A DNA stretch of 64,000 nucleotides, from contig NZ_FNIT01000010.1 of assembly GCF_900104035.1 (NCBI RefSeq), forward strand, positions 51,769-115,768, in the 5' to 3' direction. Numbering within the stretch: the stretch's first letter is position 1; every line of letters begins with the position of its first letter. A program made the position numbers and the translations under genes. Origin of the DNA: Aureimonas jatrophae (GTDB taxonomy: Bacteria; Pseudomonadota; Alphaproteobacteria; Rhizobiales; Rhizobiaceae). The notes below the pieces were generated by a model. It did not search any database and was not told where the DNA came from. It saw only the letters and a list, made by a program, of their open reading frames with translations. Shown here in pieces: positions 1-13,504 of the stretch.

Positions 1-459
1 ACGGAATCGTTTCATGCGTCGCTCGCATGCCGCATGCGCGATCGGTGCACTGGTCGTCCCCGGCCGCGCGTCTAGCTGCTGACGCAATCGGCTGGACCGC
101 TCTCCTCCTCCCGGGCGCCCGCCCCGATTGTTTCCTCCCAGGGGTCCAAGCGGCCCCTTACTTTCAGGCCGGGCTCCGAACAGGAACCCGGCCTTCTTCT
201 TGTCCGGGAGCGCGACCGACTAGGCTTATTCGGGACCATGCTCTGAAACGATAGTCTATCGGTAAGTCAAACTGATCGTATGACCGACGAATACTGAACG
301 GATTTTGAAAATTGCGGTCCGAATTGGGAACCGGACGGCCGGACCGGACGCTATAGCGCCACCTCACGCCGTCGTGAGGCCGCGCCCTCACCGGATCGCG
401 CCTCGCTCGGGCGTCCGGTTGCACGGCGTATCCCTCCGCAACCCGGAAAGGTCGCCCCC
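1..459. other. Left-edge region without a recognisable gene
   Basis: No open frame here looks like a protein, and none reads in convincingly from the left edge. The stretch holds a terminator-like hairpin near position 180. The segment 240-350, just before the phosphoesterase gene, is less GC-rich than its surroundings and is the natural place for that gene's promoter, but I see no clear -35/-10 pair. A tRNA or other RNA gene was looked for and not found. Confidence 0.5.
167..201 (+). terminator. Terminator-like hairpin
   Basis: GGCCGGG at 167-173 pairs with CCCGGCC at 187-193 and is followed by a T/C-rich run (TTCTTCTT). This is the shape of a rho-independent terminator for a plus-strand transcript entering from the left. 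The gene it would serve is outside the window. Confidence 0.4.
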
Positions 460-1578
460 ATGCTCCGCTGGCTGCAATTTGGCGATCTGCATGCCTGCGA
501 GGGCGACGAATGGGAGAGCCTCGGGCGCTTCCGGCAGCTCGTCGAGGAGGCGAACCGCGACATCGCGCACCGGATCGACTTCGCCGTCCTGCCGGGCGAC
601 AACGCCAACCATGCGACGCCCGAGCAGTTCCGGCGCGTGGCCGAGACGGGGCGCCAGCTTCGCGCGCCGCTTCACGTCCTGCCGGGCGACCACGACTACG
701 AGGCAGGGCACCTCGACGACTTCCGCGCGCTGCTCGCGCCCGAGACCCTGCCGCGCGCCGAGATGCACGGCGACACGCGCGTCGTGTTCCTCGACATCGT
801 GAGTGCGGGCTCGGGCGGGCCGGACTTCCGCCTCGGGCGCGAGCAGACCGCCTGGCTGCGGCGCACGCTCGCCGACACGGCCGGGGCACGGCGCACGGTG
901 GTCTTCATGCACGCCTTTCCCGGCGACCTGCGCGAGGGCGGCGACGAGGTGGCGGCGCTGTTTGCGGCCGGCGGGGTCGCCTATGTCGGCACCGGCCATA
1001 CCCACTACAACGACCTCCTGAACGACGGGCACGTCGTCTACGGCGCGACGCGCTCGACCGGCGAGATCGAGGAAGGCGCGCCGGGCTTCTCGGTCTCGGC
1101 GCTGGATGGCGACGTCGTGTCCTGGCGCTTTCGCGAGTTGGGCCACCACGGTCCCTTCGTGCTCGTCACCTCGCCGTCGGACATCCGCCTCGTGACCGAC
1201 CCGCAGTCGCGCACGCAGGTGCCCGACGGTGCGATCGAGGTGCGGGCCGAGGTGTTCGGCGCCGACGCCACGGCCGGCGTCACCGCGCGGCTCGGCGACG
1301 GGCGTGGCGCGGAGCTCGCGCGCGGCGCGGACGGAACCTGGTGCGGTCGCTTCGACGGCGTGCCCGACGGGCTGCACCGCCTCACCGTCACCGCGCGCAA
1401 CGCGGCGGGCGAGACCGACAGCGACGGGGTGGACGTGCTTCTGCGGGGCGCGCGCGAGCGCCCCAAGCGAGGGGCCGCGATCGCGCTCGGGCGCGACGTG
1501 CATTCGGTGCGCAGCTGGCCCGAGAAGGGCATTCCCGGCGGCCGGCTCGGTCCGAACGCCAACGGGCGCAAGTGGTAG
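460..1578 (+). CDS. Calcineurin-like metallophosphoesterase
   Basis: A 372-residue protein of the binuclear-metal phosphoesterase fold. The metal-ligand blocks appear in order: GDLH (D9, H11), PGDN near residue 46, PGDHD near residue 76, the HAFPGD block near residue 150 and GTGHTH near residue 185. The C-terminal ~150 residues (from about 230) read like a beta-sandwich appendage, so the protein may be a two-domain hydrolase acting on a phosphoester at or outside the membrane. No signal peptide is visible. The ATG at 460 sits directly before the first metal motif, which fixes the start. It stands alone, convergent with the aminotransferase gene. The substrate cannot be told from sequence. Confidence 0.85.
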   Translation: MLRWLQFGDLHACEGDEWESLGRFRQLVEEANRDIAHRIDFAVLPGDNANHATPEQFRRVAETGRQLRAPLHVLPGDHDYEAGHLDDFRALLAPETLPRAEMHGDTRVVFLDIVSAGSGGPDFRLGREQTAWLRRTLADTAGARRTVVFMHAFPGDLREGGDEVAALFAAGGVAYVGTGHTHYNDLLNDGHVVYGATRSTGEIEEGAPGFSVSALDGDVVSWRFRELGHHGPFVLVTSPSDIRLVTDPQSRTQVPDGAIEVRAEVFGADATAGVTARLGDGRGAELARGADGTWCGRFDGVPDGLHRLTVTARNAAGETDSDGVDVLLRGARERPKRGAAIALGRDVHSVRSWPEKGIPGGRLGPNANGRKW

Positions 1579-1624
1579 CGCCTTTGCCGGGACCCGCGAT
1601 GGCCCCGGCGCGAGGCGTCTCGTT

Positions 1625-3684
<2,060 letters not shown>

Positions 3685-3691
3685 ACGCAAA

Positions 3692-3722
3692 GGGCCCGCT
3701 CCGGATGCACCGGAGCGGGCCC
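3692..3722. terminator. Bidirectional terminator hairpin
   Basis: GGGCCCGCTCCGG (3692-3704) and its exact complement (3710-3722) enclose a 5-base loop. The hairpin lies between the convergent glutathione transferase and PRC-barrel genes and can serve both. There is no long T run, but A-rich bases precede it. Confidence 0.8.
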
Positions 3723-3748
3723 GCCGAGCCGTCAGGGGCTGGCGTCGA

Positions 3749-4237
3749 TCAATCGTCGAGGCCGAGCGCGTCGAGGTCGGTGTCGGGCGCCGAGGTCAGC
3801 GTCTCGCGGGTCAGGCTCGGCGCGTTGACGCGCAGGTCGTCGCCGTCCATCGCGATCTGCATCGCGCTCCAGTTCACGAGCACGTCCTTCTCGCCGACGC
3901 CCAGGAAGCCGCCGACCTCGAGGATCACCGCCTGGATCGAGCCGTCGGCGTTGATGATAAAGTCCTCGATCTCGCCGATCTTCTCGTTGTTGGCGCCATA
4001 AACGTCCTCGTCGTCCAGCGCGCCGGTGCGGAAGTAGGTCGGCATGGCGCCGGCGGCCGGCGGGGTCAGGGTCACGAAGTCGCCGCCGGCGGCAGCGGTT
4101 GTCGCGGCGGGCGCCATGCCCGTGGTCGCGGGCGCCGTCGTGGTGGCCGGCGCGGTCGTCGTGGCGGGCGCGGTCTGGGCAAGGGCGGCGCCAGCGGTGG
4201 CGAGCGAGGCGAGGGCGACGAGGGCGAGACGCTTCAT
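3749..4237 (-). CDS. Exported PRC-barrel domain protein
   Basis: A 162-residue protein with a clear signal peptide (MKRLALVALASLATAGAALA) and cleavage expected after AQ near residue 21. A low-complexity linker follows, made of repeated PATT units (residues 24-50), then a PRC-barrel of about 60 residues with DVYGANNEKIGEIEDFII and a VILEVGGFLGVGEK segment. Such exported PRC-barrel proteins are common in Hyphomicrobiales; their function is poorly known and a periplasmic adaptor role is only inference. The start at 4237 is set by the signal peptide; the open frame extends upstream without coding character. Confidence 0.85.
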   Translation of the reverse strand: MKRLALVALASLATAGAALAQTAPATTTAPATTTAPATTGMAPAATTAAAGGDFVTLTPPAAGAMPTYFRTGALDDEDVYGANNEKIGEIEDFIINADGSIQAVILEVGGFLGVGEKDVLVNWSAMQIAMDGDDLRVNAPSLTRETLTSAPDTDLDALGLDD

Positions 4238-4427
4238 GGAACAATCCTTGGGTACGGTGTTGGGCGAGGCCGGGCCGCTGGCGCGGTGGGCCTTCCCTCC
4301 TTGAAGGGTGCGACAAACTGTTCGGTTCCCGCGACCCGACAAGAAGCTCGCCGCCTCGCGCGCTTGCCGTCCGCCGCACGCTTGCGGCAGTCTGCGCCGC
4401 ACGACCCCAGCGCCGAGGACCGATCGC

Positions 4428-4841
4428 TTGTCTGTTTCCGAGCCCGACGACCAGCCCCGCGGCGACCTGACGATCCGCGTCCAGGCCATGCCCGCCGACA
4501 TGAACGCGGCCGGCGACGTGTTCGGGGGATGGGTCATGGCGCAGATGGACCTGGCGGCCGGCATCCGGGGCGCCGAGCGGGCCGGCGGCCGCGTCGTGAC
4601 GGCCGCGGTCGAGACGCTGGCCTTCCGGCGTCCGGTGCATGTGGGCGATACGCTGTGCGTTTATACGCAGGTCGAGCAGGTCGGCCGCACCTCGATCCGC
4701 ATCCGGGCCGAAGCCTGGGCGCGGCGCTACCTCAAGCCCCAGCGCGAAAAGGTGACCGAGGGCGTCTTCGTGATGGTGCATCTGGACGAGGCCGGCCGGC
4801 CCGCGGCGGTCGGCGAGGCGCCCCCGTCCCTCGCCTCCTGA
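4428..4841 (+). CDS. Acyl-CoA thioesterase, YciA/hotdog family
   Basis: A 137-residue single hotdog-fold protein, close to the usual ~130 of YciA-type thioesterases, which hydrolyse acyl-CoA to free CoA and fatty acid in the cytoplasm. The signature NAAGDVFGGWVMAQMDLA (residues ~25-42) carries the family's catalytic Asp/Asn region, and the RRPVHVGD block follows. The start chosen is TTG at 4428: it has a GAGGA ribosome-binding site at 4415-4419 with 8-base spacing and gives the family length. An earlier ATG at 4308 adds a basic, non-conserved tail. It stands divergent from the PRC-barrel gene. Confidence 0.82.
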   Translation: MSVSEPDDQPRGDLTIRVQAMPADMNAAGDVFGGWVMAQMDLAAGIRGAERAGGRVVTAAVETLAFRRPVHVGDTLCVYTQVEQVGRTSIRIRAEAWARRYLKPQREKVTEGVFVMVHLDEAGRPAAVGEAPPSLAS

Positions 4842-5672
4842 GCGCGTTCGCGCCCGGCCGATCCCTTTGCCGTTCCGGCGGACGCCGCGCTCCATACGCA
4901 GCGCTCGCCTGTCATGACGCGAGGACAGCGGCGAGACGCGCGGGCATGTCCCGACCCTCACGCGAACGCGCGGCGCGGATCCGTTCGCACCCGTCCCGCC
5001 TGACCGGGTCGAGGCCGATGCCGGTGCGGTCGCGGGATAGCCGCGTCGGCATTCCAGGGGGCTGGGATGGCCACCCGCGGACGACGCCGGATCGAGGTGA
5101 CGTCTTCGCCGGGGTCCAACTGGAGAACCAGGCCGGCAACGCCCTTCAGCCTGTGCGACCGGGCCCACGGCGGTGGTGAAAGACGCCGGTCAGCCCGGCG
5201 ACGCACGACTGAGGGGACGGCGCCGCATTCAGCCGCGTCCCGTCGGTGCCGATCGAAACCGCTGAGCCGTCGTCGCGCCGGGTTTGAGGTCACCCAGATG
5301 AAGCCGCTGCAAGGAGGTCGCTCTCGCGGCGCCGCTGCCGCAGGGCGCCGCATCAGGGTCTGCCACACGATGCGCTCCACATGTTCACGAAGGCGTCACG
5401 AGGCGCTGTGTTGGCGCTCGAAGCACCTTGCGCCGATCATGGGTGTCATCAGGGCGGCGGGCTGCGTCGGCCTGCTCCGGGAATGGCGGGCACGGTTGTC
5501 GTCCTGCCCCGAGTCTCGCGGATCGCCCTCCCCTATACGGATGGCCCCAGCGCCCGGAATGGCGCGCACAAGCCGAACCGCTGCGAGCGCACGGCGAGCG
5601 CGGAGCCAAACGATCCGGTCTGGTGTCGCAGGGTACCCCAGGCCCCGCCCGCCGCGGCTCCCAGCAACCGCC
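4842..5672. other. 831-base stretch with no supported gene
   Basis: Open frames on both strands here lack recognisable domains and have the composition expected from GC-rich noise. One minus-strand frame (4958-5380) has stretches faintly reminiscent of an IS transposase, but no motif could be confirmed. The region may be a decayed gene or mobile-element remnant. Confidence 0.4.
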
Positions 5673-6803
5673 TCAGGCGGCGCGCGCCAGTCCGGGCCTT
5701 GCGGCGGCATCGGGCTTGGTGGCGGCCGACGAACTCAGCATCTGTCCGGACTGGTCGAGCCGCTGCAGCACCTCGTTGATCTGCTCGGCGCCGACCGACT
5801 GCTCGCGGCAGGCCGCCGAGATCTCCGACACCAGCTCCGTGGTCCGCTTGATGTGGGGCACCAGCGCCGCCAGGCTCTCGCCCGCCGCCTCCGAGGTTTG
5901 CAGCGTTTCGGCGGTCAGCGCCTCGATCTCGTTCGCGGCCCGCCCGGCGCGCTCGGCGAGCTTGCGCACCTCGCTCGCCACCACCGCGAAGCCCTTGCCG
6001 TGCGAGCCGGCGCGCGCCGCCTCGATCGCCGCGTTCAGCGCGAGAAGGTCGGTCTGTCGCGCGATCTCCTGCACCACCGACACGCGCTCGGCGATGGTGC
6101 GCGTGGCGGCCACGGACTTCGCCACCGCCTCGCCGCCCAGCGCCGCGCTCTCCGACGCTTCCAGCGCCAGCTTCTCGGTGCGGCCCGCGTTGTCGGCGTT
6201 CTGGCGAATGTTGGCGGTCATCTCCTCCATGGTCGAGGAGGCGTCGCCGAGCGAGCGCGCCTGTTCGTCGGCGAGCCGCTGGCGCTCGGCGTCGCGCGCG
6301 GCCTTTTCCGCCTCCAGCGCCTCGAAATAGGTCGAGATGCCGAGATCCATGTCGAGAACCGCAAGCTTCACGAGGATGCCGACGATCCGCGCCGCCTCGC
6401 GCGTGCGCCGCCGGCTCGTCAGTCCGCGCCCGACCAGGGCGGGAACCAGCTCCGCGATCATGGTCTCCAGGATCAGCGCGTAGCCGCCGAGGTGCCAGCG
6501 CGGCTCGAGGCCGATGCGCGCATGGACGCGACCGATGCGCTGGGCGTTCTCGGCATAGCCCGCGTCGATCGCGCCCGCCGCGATGCGGCTCCAGTGGTCG
6601 CCCTGCGCCGCTCGCGCCGCGTCCAGTCGCTTGGCGTCGGGAAAGAAGCGCCGGACGTCCGGGGTCGCCTCGACCTGGGCATAGAAGGTTCCGAGCGCCC
6701 GCTCCACCGCGCGGCCCACGAGCTCGCGATGCGGCGCGAGCGCCGCCAGCGCCTCGGGCTCGATCCCCAGGAAGTCGAGACGCTCTTGAAAGGACCTGTC
6801 CAT
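5673..6803 (-). CDS. Globin-coupled methyl-accepting chemotaxis protein (HemAT-like)
   Basis: A 376-residue soluble chemoreceptor. Residues 1-~175 form a sensor globin: the block [16 protein letters not shown] has the proximal heme ligand at H94. A short linker leads to a methyl-accepting signalling domain whose hairpin tip reads [20 protein letters not shown], followed by [18 protein letters not shown]. There are no membrane segments. Such proteins sense oxygen or other diatomic gas and signal to CheA/CheW for aerotaxis. No che genes are in the window, so it is an orphan receptor here. ATG at 6803 begins just before the globin and the length is typical. Confidence 0.93.
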   Translation of the reverse strand: MDRSFQERLDFLGIEPEALAALAPHRELVGRAVERALGTFYAQVEATPDVRRFFPDAKRLDAARAAQGDHWSRIAAGAIDAGYAENAQRIGRVHARIGLEPRWHLGGYALILETMIAELVPALVGRGLTSRRRTREAARIVGILVKLAVLDMDLGISTYFEALEAEKAARDAERQRLADEQARSLGDASSTMEEMTANIRQNADNAGRTEKLALEASESAALGGEAVAKSVAATRTIAERVSVVQEIARQTDLLALNAAIEAARAGSHGKGFAVVASEVRKLAERAGRAANEIEALTAETLQTSEAAGESLAALVPHIKRTTELVSEISAACREQSVGAEQINEVLQRLDQSGQMLSSSAATKPDAAARPGLARAA

Positions 6804-7047
6804 GCCCGTCGCCGCCGTTCGTCCGTGCGTGATTGCCGCGGCCGAGGATGGGGCGCGTGGGTGAAGCGGACGATAAGGCTGGCATCGGGATGACTACGTA
6901 GCCGCAGGACGCAGTTCCCGCAGGCTGACTCCCCGGCCGAAGCCCCGCTCGTTCTGGACAACGCGGCGTCCGACGGGGCAAATGCGCCCGACCCTTCCGC
7001 GCCCGCCGCCTCCCGCGCGCCGCGGCCCTCCTGCCAAGTGCCCGTCC

Positions 7048-8811
7048 ATGCTCGCTCGCTTCTTCTCCTACTACGCGCCGTGGCGCGGCCTGTTCGTGCT
7101 CGACTTCACCTGCGCGGTGGCGGCCGGCCTCCTGGAGCTCGGCTTTCCGATCGCGGTGAAGCTCTTCATCGACGACCTCCTGCCGGGCGGCGACTGGGGG
7201 CTGATCGTGCTGGCCTCGCTCGGCCTGCTCCTGATCTACGCGCTCAACACCGGTCTGATGGCCGTGGTCACCTACTGGGGCCACATGCTCGGCATCAACA
7301 TCGAAACCGAGATGCGCCGGCGCGCCTTCGACCATCTCCAGAAGCTGAGCTTCGGCTACTTCGACGAGCGCAAGACGGGCCATCTCGTCGGGCGCCTGAC
7401 CAAGGATCTTGAGGAGATCGGCGAGGTCGCGCACCACGGGCCGGAGGATCTCTTCATCGCGGTGATGACCTTTGTCGGCGCCTTCCTGCTCATGGTGTCC
7501 GTGCATGTCGAGCTGGCGCTGATCACGGCGGTCGTGGTGCCGCTCGGCACCTGGCTGACCGCGCGCTACGGCAACCGCATGACGCGCACCTGGCACGCCA
7601 TCTACGGCTCGGTCGGCGACTTCAACGCGCGGATCGAGGAGAATGTCGGCGGCATCCGCGTGGTGAAGAGCTTCGCCAACGAGGACCACGAGCGGGCCCT
7701 GTTCGACGCGAACAACCAAGGCTACCGCGCGCGCAAGCTCGACGCCTACCGCATCATGGCCATGAGCCAGTCGCTGAACTACCTGTCGATGCGCCTGACG
7801 CAGGTCATCGTGATGCTGGCCGGCACCTGGTTCGTGATCCAGAACGACCTCAGCTACGGCGGCTTCGTCGGCTTCCTGCTTCTGGTCAACGTCTTCTTCC
7901 GGCCGGTCGAGAAGATCGCGGCGGTTCTCGAAACCTACCCGAAGGGTATCGCGGGCTTTCGCCGCTACACCGAGTTCCTCCACACCGAGCCCGACATCGT
8001 GGACGCGCCGAACGCCGTCCCGGTCGACCGGCTCACCGGCGCCATCGCGTTTCGCGACGTGCGCTTCGGCTACCGGGCCGGGCGGCCCGTCCTGCAGGGC
8101 ATCGACCTCGAGGTGCGGCCCGGCGAGACGGTGGCCTTCGTCGGCCCGTCGGGCGCCGGCAAGACCACGATCTGCTCGCTGGTTCCCCGCTTCTACGACG
8201 TCACCGGCGGCGCGATCCTGATCGACGGCATCGACATCCGGCAGATGCGGCTGGCCGACCTGCGCCGGCGCATCGGCGTCGTGCAGCAGGACGTCTTCCT
8301 GTTCAGCGGCACGATCCGCGAGAACATCGCCTACGGCCGCCTCGACGCAACGGAAGGCGAGATCGTGTCGGCGCTGCGCCGCGCGCGGCTGGAGGAGACG
8401 GTCGCCGCCCTTCCCGAGGGTCTCGACACCGTGGTGGGCGAGCGCGGCGTGAAGCTGTCGGGCGGGCAGAAGCAGCGCCTGTCGATCGCGCGCATGTTCC
8501 TGAAGGATCCCGACATCCTGATCCTCGACGAGGCGACCTCCGCGCTCGACACCGAGACCGAGCGGCTGATCCAGGCGTCTCTCACCGAGCTTGCCGAGGG
8601 GCGCACCAGCCTCGTGATCGCCCATCGCCTGTCCACCATCCGCCATGCCGACCGCATCGCGGTGATCGAGGCGGGCCGCATCGTGGAGACCGGCAGCCAC
8701 GCCGAACTCCTGCGCGCCGGCGGTCCCTATCGCCGCCTGATCGAGGCGCAGGAGGTCGTTCTCGGCGCCAACGACGGCGCGCTGCCCCCTCGCCGGTCGC
8801 CGGCCGCTTGA
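7048..8811 (+). CDS. ABC transporter, fused permease and ATPase (exporter type)
   Basis: A 587-residue half-transporter with an N-terminal six-helix membrane domain (residues ~10-310) and a C-terminal nucleotide-binding domain. The Walker A is GPSGAGKTT (366-374), the Q-loop lies in VVQQDVFLFSGT, the signature is LSGGQ (~470-474), the Walker B is ILILDEATSALD with D494, and the H-loop is in IAHRLST. It works as a homodimer or with another half-transporter to export lipids, drugs or peptides; the substrate is not evident. The ATG at 7048 puts the first helix near the N-terminus. A convergent terminator separates it from the next gene. Confidence 0.93.
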   Translation: MLARFFSYYAPWRGLFVLDFTCAVAAGLLELGFPIAVKLFIDDLLPGGDWGLIVLASLGLLLIYALNTGLMAVVTYWGHMLGINIETEMRRRAFDHLQKLSFGYFDERKTGHLVGRLTKDLEEIGEVAHHGPEDLFIAVMTFVGAFLLMVSVHVELALITAVVVPLGTWLTARYGNRMTRTWHAIYGSVGDFNARIEENVGGIRVVKSFANEDHERALFDANNQGYRARKLDAYRIMAMSQSLNYLSMRLTQVIVMLAGTWFVIQNDLSYGGFVGFLLLVNVFFRPVEKIAAVLETYPKGIAGFRRYTEFLHTEPDIVDAPNAVPVDRLTGAIAFRDVRFGYRAGRPVLQGIDLEVRPGETVAFVGPSGAGKTTICSLVPRFYDVTGGAILIDGIDIRQMRLADLRRRIGVVQQDVFLFSGTIRENIAYGRLDATEGEIVSALRRARLEETVAALPEGLDTVVGERGVKLSGGQKQRLSIARMFLKDPDILILDEATSALDTETERLIQASLTELAEGRTSLVIAHRLSTIRHADRIAVIEAGRIVETGSHAELLRAGGPYRRLIEAQEVVLGANDGALPPRRSPAA

Positions 8812-8822
8812 TCGCGACCGGA

Positions 8823-8856
8823 AAAGGCCGGCGCCCCGTCGGGAGCGCCGGCCTTT
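8823..8856. terminator. Bidirectional terminator hairpin
   Basis: AAAGGCCGGCGC (8823-8834) pairs exactly with GCGCCGGCCTTT (8845-8856). It sits 12 bases after the ABC transporter stop and 16 bases before the stop of the convergent gene, so it can end both transcripts. Confidence 0.85.
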
Positions 8857-8871
8857 CCGTCGTCGATGCCC

Positions 8872-9498
8872 TTAGTTGGCGGGCGGCGGGGTCGGGGCCG
8901 CGTCACCGGCCGCCGGCGGCGGCGGCGGGGTGGCGCCGCTCTCGGGCGGGGTCACGAGCGAGCGCGGCGGCGGGGGAACCTCGGTGCCCGCGGTCTCGCC
9001 GCGCATCGCCGAGATGATCGGCTGGGCGGCCTCGATGCAGTCGGCGATCGGCTCGTCGCCGCAGCGCACGTCGAGCGAGCGGCCCTCGCCCAGGTCGATC
9101 GAGAAGCCGGCCATCGGCATGGGCGGCGCCGGCGGCGGACCGCGGCGCGGGCCATCGCCGCGCGGACCCATGCCACGCGGGCCCATGTCCATCATGTCGC
9201 GCGGGCCGCCCGGACGCGGGCCCGGCTCGTCGGCGCGCGCCCAGCGATCGCCGTAGCGCATGTCGCGCGGCGAGGGCTCGGGCCGGTCGTCGCGCCGGTC
9301 GGCGCGGTCCTCGTCACGGTCACGGTCCCGGTCGCGGTCCCGGTCGCGATCCTTGTCGCGATCCTTGTCGCGGTCGCGATCGCGGTCCCGGTCGGGGCGC
9401 TCCATGCGATAGCTGTCCTCGTCGTCGCGCTCCTGCGCATGCGCCAGGGGCACGACCGACGTCGCCAGGAGGGCGGCCAGTGTGAGGTGCTTCAACAT
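8872..9498 (-). CDS. Exported protein with alternating-charge (RD/KD) repeat
   Basis: A 208-residue protein starting with a signal peptide (MLKHLTLAALLATSVVPLAHA, cleavage expected near residue 21). Residues ~35-65 are an almost perfect alternation of Asp with Arg or Lys (about 14 pairs). A Pro/Gly/Met-rich segment follows, then a short cysteine-containing segment that looks folded (LDVRCGDEPIADCIEA, ~130-150; its two cysteines may form a disulfide) and a proline-rich tail. No family is recognised. The start at 9498 is set by the signal peptide. The DNA under the repeat is a tandem of six-base units, so the array could vary in length between strains. Confidence 0.75.
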   Translation of the reverse strand: MLKHLTLAALLATSVVPLAHAQERDDEDSYRMERPDRDRDRDRDKDRDKDRDRDRDRDRDRDEDRADRRDDRPEPSPRDMRYGDRWARADEPGPRPGGPRDMMDMGPRGMGPRGDGPRRGPPPAPPMPMAGFSIDLGEGRSLDVRCGDEPIADCIEAAQPIISAMRGETAGTEVPPPPRSLVTPPESGATPPPPPAAGDAAPTPPPAN

Positions 9499-9850
9499 TC
9501 GGGCTTGTCCTGTTGGATCCACGGACCCGAGCGTCCGTGGGCTCCCAACGCGCCGGTGGCCGAAGCGTTGCCGTGACCGGTTCGTGGCAGGACGGGTGCG
9601 CCCGCCGCCGCGAACAAGGGTCGGCGGGCGCTGGGGAACGCGGGGACACTGGCTCCGCCGCTACGAGATACAATGGCGGGCCCCGGTTCTGGTCCGCGAA
9701 ACTCGAGCGGATACGAGCGAAGCTAGGCCCTCTTGGTAAGCGAAGGATGAACGGAACCGGTCGAATGCTGCGACATTCGCGCCCCGCCTCGCGCGGATCG
9801 CCTGTCCGTTCCCCCTTTATTCCCATCGTCGTCGGGCCCATATTCGCCGT
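9499..9850. other. Divergent intergenic region before uvrB
   Basis: This 352-base gap separates the start of the charge-repeat gene from the start of uvrB and must contain both promoters. I see no gene. No SOS box of the alphaproteobacterial GTTC-N7-GTTC form was found with confidence. Confidence 0.4.
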
Positions 9851-12817
<2,967 letters not shown>

Positions 12818-12859
12818 CATGTGCAAGCATGCAAACAATAAGCATACGCTGCATCAAAA

Positions 12860-13504
12860 TTAGTTATTCCTGCATGCACCCTCTAGCTGCGTAATAAATA
12901 GCGCCAGCCCTTCCGATATTAATGCACCGCCTGATAAAGCGTTATATTTTATGGATCTAGAAAGTCTTCGGTAGTCTTTTATACTTTTATCAATCGCGCC
13001 AAAATTACTCCTATGCAGATATCTATTGAGTCTTTCGAAACTGTTTTTAGTCTCGTTGGTGCCCTTTAATATGGCAATCAACCAACTTTCGGTCGAGTGT
13101 ACTGATACGGCGTATATTATCCTTTCGCCGTACGCACTTAAGATTTCAGTTCCAATCTCTTTTTTTACTTTATTAATTGTATCACTGATAATTTCAACAT
13201 CAGGGCGGTCCTGGCCGTAAACGGTTAACGGGACCCCAAAATTCACATGCTCACCCATGTCCGTATCAATTTGAACGATAATGAAATCGTTGGCTTCGAG
13301 CGCAGACTTTATGCCAAACCTACAGTATTCGAATACAAGCTCAAATCCACCAAACACCGCCTTATTCCTGTCGGTCTCGTCCCGAATGGGTTGAAGATAA
13401 TTTACGTCAACATCTTTATTGTTTTTACTGCATACCAGCTCTACAATTTTTTCTAATACGACTTGATCGGTATGTCCTTCAGACACTAGCGCCAATGTAA
13501 TCAT
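12860..13504 (-). CDS. TOPRIM-like/DUF4276-like putative nuclease of a defence pair
   Basis: A 214-residue protein with a TOPRIM-like acidic layout: LVSEGHTD near the N-terminus (E9), IIVQIDTD (D80, D82) and HSTESWLIA (E139), the last resembling the E-x-W-L-x-A block of DUF4276 and RloB-type proteins. TOPRIM folds cut or nick nucleic acid using Mg2+ held by these acids. Its ATG (13504) overlaps the ATPase stop by one base (TGATG), so the two are translationally coupled. An in-frame TTG lies one codon earlier. It is very AT-rich compared with its surroundings. By context it is the likely effector of an anti-phage system with the upstream ATPase; the family assignment is from motifs only. Confidence 0.7.
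   Translation of the reverse strand: MITLALVSEGHTDQVVLEKIVELVCSKNNKDVDVNYLQPIRDETDRNKAVFGGFELVFEYCRFGIKSALEANDFIIVQIDTDMGEHVNFGVPLTVYGQDRPDVEIISDTINKVKKEIGTEILSAYGERIIYAVSVHSTESWLIAILKGTNETKNSFERLNRYLHRSNFGAIDKSIKDYRRLSRSIKYNALSGGALISEGLALFITQLEGACRNN

Noticed and set aside
1..260. Possible tRNA or other RNA gene at the left edge
   Set aside because: No T-loop GGTTCGA, acceptor pairing or CCA-end pattern was found on either strand.
4958..5380. Possible transposase remnant
   Set aside because: Only a faint impression of an IS-like stretch; no catalytic block, inverted repeat or target duplication could be identified.
5533..8700. Very long antisense open frame opposite the ABC transporter and chemoreceptor
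   Set aside because: It is a GC-driven shadow: Arg/His/Asp-rich, without domains, while both genes on the real frames have clear motifs.
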